DNA of 64,000 nt from Thunnus maccoyii. Taxonomy: Eukaryota; Chordata; Actinopteri; Scombriformes; Scombridae. How positions within the stretch are numbered: position 1 is the stretch's first letter; every line of letters starts with the position of its first letter. Location: NCBI RefSeq assembly GCF_910596095.1, contig NC_056540.1, positions 10,905,001 through 10,969,000 of the forward strand. Reading direction: 5' to 3'. Made by a program: the position numbers and the translations under genes. Below the pieces are notes generated by a model. The model was not told the DNA's origin. It saw nothing but the letters and a program-made list of their open reading frames with translations, and searched no databases. Of this stretch, positions 1 to 10,800 are shown in pieces.

Positions 1-2572
1 AGCGCCCACCGATTGGTTAATAGCACCGTAGAGATGCTGAGAATATCCACCAACCAGGGCCCGGGTGCCCCTTCACACCGTTACCACAGCAACCCCTCAC
101 AACCACAGTGATCGTGCATGTGTGTGCACAAGTGCACGCACACATGTATGGATGTGCACGCTTGTATACATAAGTGCATGTGTGTGTTTGTGCACTATGA
201 GCATGTGTTTTCATGTGTGTGACAGCTACACATAGCATGGGAGCATGTTACAACAACCCTCCAATGAATAGCCTTCAGTGAGTTTATCTACTGTAGAACA
301 GCTTTGTGCTGTGCAACACTGTAGTGCAGCACAAGTAACAACCACAAGTTTCACAGCTTCTTCTCCTCCAGAGCTGCTGAAAACCTGACTTATATAAAAA
401 ACACTTTGAAATATCATTCAGGAAAGTTTGCACTGAAAAATGTCTTTCTCACCAAATCATTTATTATTTAACTTACTATGAAAAACTTTTTCTAAAACAA
501 GCAAAAGGAGAACAGCATGGTGGGCTAATTTTATCTCATTCCTGCATGCATGTAGTATAGGACTGAATGATTTATTAAGATGGGCATTTGAATAAAATAT
601 ATTATGTCACAGTCTTGTGAAAAATAAATTGTAAGACACTGAAAAGGTGACTGTAACAGCAGCCAGCATGATGTACAACGTAGGGTGGCAACTAATGATT
701 ACTAATGACTAATGATTTTATTATCGATTAATCTGTTGATTATTTTCTCAATTAATCGATTAGTCTCGATAGGTCTATAAAATTGTGAAAAAAGTCAATC
801 AGAAAGATATTCAGTTTACTGTAACAGACGACTGAAGAAACCGGAGAATATTCACATTTGAGAGGCTGCAATCAGAGAATTTGGAAATGTAAAAAATGAC
901 TCAAAATGATGAATCAATTGTTGTTAATTAATTTAGTAGTTGGCAACTAATCGATTAATCAACTAATTGTTACAGCTCTAGTACAAAGACAATGTTCAAA
1001 AAACCCTCTACTGATGTGTAAAATCAAGACAATTAATAGCCAGATTTGTGCGAATATGATATAAGTCAATATTAATGACACATAAGAAATAATGCATATC
1101 CAGGGAAATATTCAGCAGGATTTAACTGAAGCTACTTAAATATGTATTAAACTATTATTCTTTTGCATGGGCAGAGATAATCAGATGCAAAATGGAAGAT
1201 CTAAGCTTTCTGTTACTTAATTGTAAATATCTTTTTCTGCTTTTTTTAATTTCTTCATGGAGCAAATAAATTTAAGAATGATGTTGACAGTCAACAGTGC
1301 CAGGTCTGTAGGTATCTAGTAATACACATCACTACCTGTCCATTATATATACTGAAGAACAAAGGTTTTGTCTATGTAAATCAGAAAACTGAAAACAATG
1401 CTTTTGCCTTCGTCTACACTACTCGGCAATAATGTCAAAATAATGGAGCTGAGCCCACAAGAAAAGAAGATGTCTGGTGAACAATGGGGGAAAAAGGGGA
1501 GAGATTTGTCTAAAATTATGTCAGATAAGTTCATAATTATGCAAAAATGGGTGTAATTAGATGACTGCTGAGTATACATTTTGTTCCTAATCTACAGTAT
1601 CTGGATGCTTTTTTCAGAGTCATCTGCTGACTGAGAAGTAACCCATGACTGGCTGTCTTTGCTTTAGAGATGGCACTATTAATATAATACTGAGCATACT
1701 TGCTCTAGGCTGTACAGCAGCATGACAGATAGCGTTCTTTGGTTCTTTGATTTCTAATTCACAGATACTTGACCGTCACAAGCCTTTTAAGACACGCGTT
1801 TAATTTTGTAAATGTGCAGGCTAATTTTATGTATCAGCGTCATGTTTGAAAAGGACACCGAGTCATTTTTTCCGGAGAAGTTGTCTCTCATTCAGTTATC
1901 TCATCACTCATCAGATCATCGGGCTTCTAAATTTTCTACTTTCATTGATGCCAGCTCCTGCTTCTTCAGATGAAATATAAACCCAGAAATATTACACATT
2001 CTGCTTGAAAGGGCTGCCATAGAACACATTAGTATGCAAATACTTGAAGACATGACAAAGCAGAAAGGCATTTCACACTATTCCTATTGTAAGAGGATGT
2101 CTGATTTTGTCACCACTTTGTCTATTATACAGTAGGTCAACAGTGCTCACCTTTAGCACTGAAAAGCTAGTTAAGACAGTGTCATTAAACCTCAGCGTAC
2201 AACCAAAGGAAAATCCCCTCCATGTTGACAGTGCAATAACAAGCTACCTTAGCGGGAGTCTAAGTCCCCTGCAAGGCACCTCTGATCCGTTCCAATCCCC
2301 ACCGTGGGCTAATAATAGCACTCAGCATGCTACACTAAGGAGATGGATTAACGAGGGGATACGTATCTGTCAATGTTTGTGTGTGGGGAGATGTGTGTAT
2401 GTAGGGTAAGTCTACCACCGGAATCCGAGTCCCCTCTTCTACAACTTTAACGACATTTGTGACCAGGAACATCCACTCCTGGGGACTTTGCAAGATAAGC
2501 ACTTGCTTGTTTGAACACTACCGCTGTGTGTCTACTCTAACACTCGTTAAGGATCATGTTCCCATGTCTTAC
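1..2572 (-). other. ablim3: ablim3 intron 2 (left part)
   Basis: This is sequence downstream of the first LIM exon and continues past the window edge. It holds a CA/TG-rich imperfect repeat (about 110-215), a hAT-type MITE at 681-980, and otherwise AT-rich DNA in which I see no exon. Confidence 0.65.
681..980. mobile_element. hAT-type MITE, about 300 bp
   Basis: The element begins TAGGGTGGCAACTAATGATT and ends in an imperfect inverted copy (AACTAATTGTTACAGCTCTA). The direct repeats GTACAACG (673-680) and GTACAAAG (981-988) match at 7 of 8 bases, as expected for an old hAT 8-bp target duplication. The inside is rich in CGATTAAT motifs and has no transposase. I recognise this as a very common teleost MITE type, recalled rather than searched. 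Confidence 0.75.
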
Positions 2573-2710
2573 CGGTGCAGGTGAAACACTTGACGTGAAA
2601 GTGGGTGTCTTGTACTCGCACCACCTCTCCTTTGCACACCTCCCGACATCGTTGACACCGGATTGGTCCAGAGCTTCGTTCACCTCCCGTTGAGCCTTGG
2701 TGATAAGCTG
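2573..2710 (-). CDS. ablim3: ablim3 coding exon 2 (start of LIM domain 1)
   Basis: The exon has 138 nt: two bases finishing the split Ala codon, 45 codons, and one base of the next codon. The acceptor is a pyrimidine-rich tract ending CCCCAG (AG at 2711-2712); the donor is GTAAGA (2567-2572). The peptide contains [16 protein letters not shown] and then [10 protein letters not shown]. The Cys-x2-Cys pair and the His/Cys pair are zinc ligands of the first LIM finger, and the second finger must lie in the next exon, off the left edge. The last split codon begins with G, compatible with the Val that follows CFTC in family members. Confidence 0.9.
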
Positions 2711-4849
2711 CTGGGGACAGAAAGACAGAATTTTTATACTCTATTTCCATGTTAAACAAAAGTATATATTTTAAACACCTGAATTGACACCCTTTTAGTT
2801 ACTATTATCCATTGTCAGGCTTTCTGTTCTTATACAGCACATCTGCAGTTTATGAGAATAATCATGGTAGATTTACCACTTGAAATTCTTCATTATTTTT
2901 TTGAAACAGTAGCTAGGTTTTCATCCAAATGTAATGTAAATCTGAACTGAATTTCCAGAAAATCTGCAAAAGAAAATTTGAATTAATGTGCATTTCCATT
3001 CACTGTCGGTATGTGAATATTAGGAGTGCTTTTCCAGTCCAGGGCCATTAAACCACTGCAGAAGAAGAGTTCACAACAAGGTGATGTAATTAAAAGAGCA
3101 CCAGTCATACCTCAAACAATGAGAAACAATGTAGAAAACATGGTATTTATAGTTTCATGTATTCATTTTGGAAGGATTACAGTATCCTCATCGCTCCTAT
3201 TTTTCATCTCTTCAGTGGAGCTGAAGATTCAGTGGACGTTTATGTCACATGCTTCATGATTTTTCGTGATTTTTTTCGCTAAGTCAGTTGCCTTTTGCTT
3301 TTATAGATACACCAATTTTTCTGTGTCTGGTTTTTTCCACCCAGGTTTTTTTATGTGCAAAATAAAAATGCAAATAAAAACAGGTGGATTGAAATGCACC
3401 TAACGGGTCCTTAATTTTACAGAGTGATGACAAAAGCAGGCTTCTCACTTCTAGCTAGCGACTGTCAGTTGTGTCACTGTAATGGTGATTTTATCAACTA
3501 TAGCTCGCTAGAAAATTAAGTTAACATTAGCTTCATAAGTTGGGTGAAAATATAATCTCTGGCTGACCTATTAATGTTTCAAGCTGACTCATTTTAAAAT
3601 GAGAACTCTGTGACGGGGTCTTACATGCACTTTGCTGTAGACTAAAGAGGCATACAATCAGCATCCTTATAGTTGATAATCCAGGTATAACACATGGAAA
3701 TAAAGAAAAATCATTGTTCTTGAATTGTTAAATTAAAAAATAAATTAGTTTTAAATATGTTAAGTAAAAATGTAAGCTCAGACAGTTATTGTAGCATAAC
3801 TCTGTTTAGCTGGTCAGCTTAGCGTTACATACTTAGACAAGCAAAACAAATGTTAGATTATTATAGTTTATTATTTGTAGGTTCAAACTTTGTGTTTCAC
3901 TTAAGTTACAAGAGAAAAGTTTTTTCACTCAATTTATAACCCCACAGAATAATGTAATATTGTAGTATGAAACGCCACTGGCTTTGGAGGTAATGCTGGG
4001 TTAGGTTACTACTGTAATTAGCTAGTTAGCCAAACATTTACAGCCTACGTTGGAGCAAACAATCACAATTTATTACATTCCTTAACATTTTGCTCTTGTA
4101 TTTTGGAGAATGTGAAAAAGAAGAAACCACCAACCAAACACTTTTTTACACTGAATATCGCCTTTTCTACAGCCCCATGCACACCACTTCCACATGTGGA
4201 AAAATCCTACGCTTGACAGGCCTGCTGCATCTTGTTATGGTTTCTAAGCTATGATTGGACAATCACTGTTTGATGAAGGGGTTTAGTGAACAGCCAAATA
4301 TGCAACTTTCTAAAATAGTTTTCTAATAGTTACTAGTGTACTACAAAAATACAATTGGCCAACCTCGTAGCCTGAAACAAATATAGCCTATAATTGTCTA
4401 CTAATGATGTTAGATATTGGTAGGCTATTGTCGAACACATAGATACAATCCCAACAAAACTAATCAACATTTGTGAACAGCACAAAATGGAGAGTGTCTC
4501 CAGCCTCAGCAAATGCACCATTTTTAGTGTTACATAAAACTCCACCTCAAAAAAGGACGTAATAATATTGTATTTATAAGAAATTCTAATGGATTTCAGC
4601 ATTAAGCTTAAGAAAACTGCTTTTCTATGTCAAATGCAAATGTTTCTCCTATGTGTGCAGCAGTCCATCACCAAAATTAGAGCCACAGGTAAACTAAAGA
4701 CTGTACTGTGCACAGTTCACGCAATAAGATCAGTGTGTAGCTCTGTCAACACTTTCTCTGAAGCTGTGAGGTCTGACACCTATGTAAGCTGGGTAAGCTC
4801 CAGGCTTTCTCTCCCTCTGTCTCTATTTTTCACACACTCATCCACCCTT

Positions 4850-4881
<32 letters not shown>

Positions 4882-7800
4882 TATGTCAGGTTAGAAAGTG
4901 GATGGATCCCCTTACCACATTATGCATTAGCATACATGTCAGACTCCTGAAAGCCTGATAGCTATTTCACATTGTCAGGAAAGCAAGTTCTCACATACAG
5001 CCTCTACAGTAATGGGATGAATATCATCACAAGCAAATGGGTCAAAATGATAGATTAATTCGATCTTAGATGCGTGTGGAAAATGAATTTATCTAAGACC
5101 TCTTAGGCTATTAGAGGGTCATTAAAGGTTCATCTTCTCCTCTGAGCTATAAACAGATTCTCTTGCATCCACAAGCGAGACAACGAGCCTCCAAATACTG
5201 AGAGTGCGCCATAACAGCTGCGTTCATAGTCTCTTATTTAGCTTCATCTTCCTTAAGGAGCATCTGAGTGGTCCTACACTCGGTGGAAAGGGTATAATGG
5301 CAGGATAACCAGCTGGCTTTGCTGTCTACCTGAATAGCTGACTGAAGGACTTTGCTGCTTCAGTCATAGCAGCACCAGCATATGGGCTGGCGTGACGAAG
5401 CTCCTGATTCCATTTCACTGAATGAATCCCAAAGGAGTCCCAGCACTTAAAAAGTCTAACAGCCTTACATGCCTCATAGCCTGAGCACCCTTTGCATGCT
5501 CAGAGCTTGATGACTGTGAGGATATACACCCATGGGTGGGGGAGAGAATGTATGTATGACTGTAGCTGTTTACTTTCCTGTTCGGGACAGGACAGTGGGC
5601 ACTGGAAATATGCGAACATAATTAATTCCCACCCCGAATCTCCCACGCTCAAGTATCTGTTAGTTCATTGTTTCCCTCACAATGCTGGCAGCACCACAGG
5701 GACCCACTACCCTGCCTGATAAACGCCCGGCCACTGGTTCAAATAATGACACTCCCTTATAAATGTGCTCTGTACTGTATATATGTGTGAGAGAAAGCGG
5801 ATAGGCAAGGGAAGTTAGTCTTAATGCGTCATAAAACTAAATGAGCAACACTGATCCCATCAGGTGTGAATGAGACATAATGGGAACTAACAGCAGTACA
5901 TGCAAGCCTGTGCCAATACCTACTGGAAACACACAGGACATTTATTTACAATGCTGACCTTCTGAAAGTGGGCCAAAACAATCATCTGGCACTGTAGAAT
6001 ATCTGCTTTCACAGCCAAAGTTGTGTAAAAGAAATAACAATGACTATTATCAGCACATAAATTATCCATGGGTGCAGTGTTCAAGGAAGAGGTGAGGTGA
6101 ATGGCAAAGATTCTCAACAAGTATGTTTTAATGAATGAAATGCGTATTTAACTTGTTGAGTGTGTATGCCAAAAAGCTGCACCTAAGCAGAGAATCCAGG
6201 TACACAATCAGCTCAGGAGCTGACAAATGACGTAACTCTGTCTAATTGTGTTGGCGCATTCATACCCATTCAACGCAGCCAAGCTCTCTTGGTCTAAACC
6301 CATTATAGAGCTCTTGAACAGCCCTCCATCCTTTCCCATGCTGACGTGTTGAGTCATTCTTCTAATGATAGCCACCAGACTACAGGTGTAATCCACTGAC
6401 TCCAAATCAGTGGCGAGCGCCCTGGGGGGAATACAGCCTCCAGCAGACAGGTGATAAGAACAGGGCCAGGGTCAGAGAGGCCGACAGCATCCCCAGGGAC
6501 CTAAAGGTGGCTGCTATTCCTGCCCCTGACCTGACAGCCCCGAGGAAGAACATACTGGGAGCTCAGTCACAGAGGATGCTGGGAGACTGGTGGTGACGAG
6601 TGAGAGGAGTAGTAAAAACAATCAAAGAGAAGCAATGCAAAGACCATTTGGACTTGAATTATCAAAGGTAAATGTGTTGTTTCACAAACCAGGTTTAGTT
6701 TTCATAGATTTGTATAGTTTTTGATAAGACACCCAAGCTTATCTGTTATATTAATTCATTGTGTGAATTTCTAACCACAGACTTAAGTCAGATTTAAAAC
6801 AAGTCTTCAACCCCGTCACACTAAGCAGCTTATTTGTTAGGGATACCTAGCTTAAATTTTCATAAGCTAGTCTATCCAAAGCATAGTAATTCTGCTGCTA
6901 AGGCAAAATATTAATAGGACTATTACACAGATGTGACTTATGTAAAGGATGGCCTGTGACGACACAAAAGTTGATGTAAAAAAAATTGTGTTCTGCTCAG
7001 GTTAGTTATAGCTCCATGGTGATTTGTAAGCTATGTGCATGTGGTAGAAGACACTTTTTACATCCACAATTTTTATCACAAGCATTATTATGACCGGTAG
7101 AATGCATCGATCTGTGCAAAAATAGCCATAGTTAAACTGTTAGGAGATTCTGCTGTTGAGTTTTTCAAATTCAAGCTTTTCGGATTTTCTGAGCCAAATA
7201 TTAAATCTTATAGAACTCCGAGGGTTTCCGATGATGGCAAACATTTCTCCCGCACACATCTAAATTTGTCACCGAATCTAAGCAGTAACCATAGTAGCTA
7301 AAAAGTGAAGCCACTCCAGAATGAAGTTCTGCTAATGGCAACAAGTTGCTGGCTGCAAGAAATCTCTGACTGTATTGAAGTGACTGGGAAAACCCACAAC
7401 TCATCTCTTTAAATATGTTAAATATGTTCCAAAAGACTGTGGAGTTTCCATAGCTAATGTCACTTGTGTGTCTAGGTGGCAAGTTTGAAACAGCAATTTT
7501 AGCCATCTAGCCAGGGTCCACCCTGTTATCCAAAATAAGGTTTCTTGTCCCAGCAATTGAGAAAGATAGAGTCCAGCAGTGAACTCAAATACAAACTTCA
7601 CAACATTTCTTCAGGTAGTGTAATGATATCACTGATGCTACATTCATGTTTTTCTACAAGCTATAACCATAGACTATAAACATGGACATAGCAAGGAGTG
7701 ACGTCATCCAGTGGTTTGCATTTTTACTGTTTCTACTTTGTTATTGTTATGTTTGTCTACCTTTGTCTTTGATTGAGCCATGTCTGTTCTATGTGACAGA

Positions 7801-10800
7801 AAATAAAGTTTCTTGAATCTCGGATTGGAGCCGGTTTAAAACCCAGAGTTGCACTTTTAAGGTACTTCCACATTGGCTTCAGCCTCGAGCCCTGGTAGTT
7901 GCTGCCAGGCTAAAACACACCAAAGCTATCTGAGTGGGGGCCTTACTAGCTAAGAGGAATATGTGGTCTTTGTATATGTAGATATTTTCACAACAAAGCA
8001 AAATGTCACCCCTGTTCATGATTTAACGCAGCCAACGATCAGGTCTCTACCTGCCTCCCCCACCCCCACCGTCCCTTTATCACCCTTCGTCTCTGTCAAG
8101 ACCTTGGAGAGGAGCATTTATCAAAGCTATGATAGTGTCCAGTGGTATCACAAACATACTGCCACTGTATGGAGAGAGAGAGAAGGGTCAGACTGCTAGT
8201 GACAGTCTGAATGATCACTCAATCCTACCAGAAGCCAAGGTCATGGAGACATGGAGCAGCCTGGAGGACAAAACATACAATACAGCCACAACGGTTTAGC
8301 TTTGTGCTGAATAACTCTACTGATGAATCTATTCATTCAATTAGAATAAAAAGAAGGCTTAGAGTGTACTTATGAACTGGCAACTGAATGTTGTTTCAAT
8401 GCTGTCTCCAAAATTTCCTTTCCACAAAGGCTTTAGCTGGTATACAAAATCAGATTGAATATCGGTTTAGTATCCACTGTGATTGTAACTGCAAATGTAC
8501 GACAAAACTATGTGCCCAATTCTATGTTGACCTGTAAATACGTACCAGTTGAACACAACTGTGCATGAATATTCATCTGTGCATCCCAGCATCTGTGTTT
8601 GCATCTGTGCATCTTTGTCTCCCACCTTTGTTCTCTGTGTTATTGAACTAAGGCGTCTGGCAGAGGGAGTGATAAATGGTGTTTGGCTCAGATTTGGACT
8701 GTTTGCCAGATGAGGCAGAAGAGCAGGAATCATATACAGTATGATACGGCCCCCATCCCTGTCTATCCTTGTTTCAGCTCATTCCTTCCATAAAAAGGAA
8801 AAACACAGCTGACATGGAAACAGAGCAGAAAATATCCATCATTTGATCAAGTCGTGTTTACTTATTTATCTTTACCAAGCTAGCAGCAGAAAATTGGGAA
8901 TGTGTATCAGTCTGTAAATAGATCACTCAGTCCATCAGACACTTTAATCCAGACCAGTATATCTCTATAACTGCTGGCCAGATTGCCATGAAATTTCATG
9001 TGGGTATTTAAGGATAATTTATTGAGTTTGTGGAATCCCTGACATTTGGTCCAGCACCAGCAGGAGGTCATAATTTTACCTCAACCAACACTGTGGTCTT
9101 TCACAATGTATCAGCAAACCTAATGTTAGGGGAGTGCTGAGCCAAACTCGGGAGAGACTCAGGAGCCAGACATTTCTCCGTTCTCTGTTGAAGAGCGGCT
9201 GAGGTTGACACTAAGCTGGTCCACTTTAAAGGTCAGTCCACCTTAAGTGAACTTCGTCAGGTTAGGCTAACCCATTGTCACTAATTTTGGGGCTAACCCC
9301 CACAGCAACAGACAAGACTTCTTTTGGTCTTGAGAAGCTGCAGCATTTATTCACTGACGCACTGTAGCCTGTACTGTACATTTACTGCCAGATTGACAAC
9401 TTACTGCTAACCTTTTCCTCTGCTCCGCTCGCATTTACTGTCACTTTTCTGACACTTGTTCTACTCACTCAACCACATATATTACGCACTTCCCTAAGGG
9501 AGCTCTGCTACTCTTATAACAGTACTTTTCACCTAGATGTCCTTTGAAGAATGAAGAGAGGAAAGATTCTGGGATTTGAGGATTTGATGCACTAGTCAAT
9601 GACTCAAAACAATGCTACGGTGTTATCATGCTCGCACAGTGTGCAAGTGAAAATCATTAGTAGTCCATTGATATTAATGATCATGTGAAATTTTAGCAGC
9701 GGCTCTCATAATTCTGCAGTGGTGCACTGAATATAGGGGAAACACTGCACTATATGGTTACCATCTTAGTCTCCCATGTTAGCATGCTTACAATTTCTAA
9801 ATACCACTAAAAACAAAGCATGATGATAATGTTTTTAATTTTCTAAGTATCTGGCCATAAACTTAAGTATTGGATAAATTAAAAGACCTCATGTTCCTCC
9901 AGAGGAAAAGTCAATTGATCATCAAAGTCATGAGGATTCATCATCTGGGAACCATGAATATCTGTACACAATTTTGTGCCAATCCATCAAGTCGATGTTA
10001 AGATATTTAAGAAGTTAGTGGTGCTCAATGAAATCAGAGGATCACCAAAGTAACTAGGATGCATGGTAATCATCCAACAGTTGTTGAGATATTTCAGTCT
10101 TTATGCATTCAAACCATACAGTATGTCTTAATCATTACATGAGACACAGCACTACTTGTTAAAGTTAAGACAGAAAAATGGGAATATTATGTGTAAAAAC
10201 ATTCAGTCCAGCACACTGTACTAAATTTATCTTTGCCTCTCTGATGTGTTTTGTCTGAGAACTCTCTACAGCACAGGGAGAGAGAGAGAGAAAGAGAGAG
10301 AGAGTGATGTATGGCTCTGCAGATCCCCTCAGGTCCCTGAGTCCAATGATCAGTATATTGATCAACATGTGTTTTATCACTCCCCTGAAACACACACTGT
10401 ACATATGCACTCCTTAAAAAAAGAGCATCTCAGAAATGGCCTGAGTTATCAGTTTGGTCAAATATTACATAACTGTGTTTTTATAAATTATTATATATCA
10501 GTTTTTCGAGTGCATGTATGTCTAACTGTGCTAAACTGAAGTCCTTTCCACCAGAAACAAACCTGCTACACCCACAGTCCAGACTCATCCGCCAGCCAGG
10601 CAGAAAATAAGAGTCTAACTGGACACACATACAAACACACAAACCCAGTGACCATGAGAGATAGAAGGCCCAGAAGATGAAGACAGACAGTCAGCGCTGT
10701 GTGTAATTACTCTGTGTGTGTCGATGGCCTGTGGGCTATCACACCCAATGCAGCGGAAAAAACTGCACACAGCACAGCCTAGCAGGCCCATTCATGTCCA

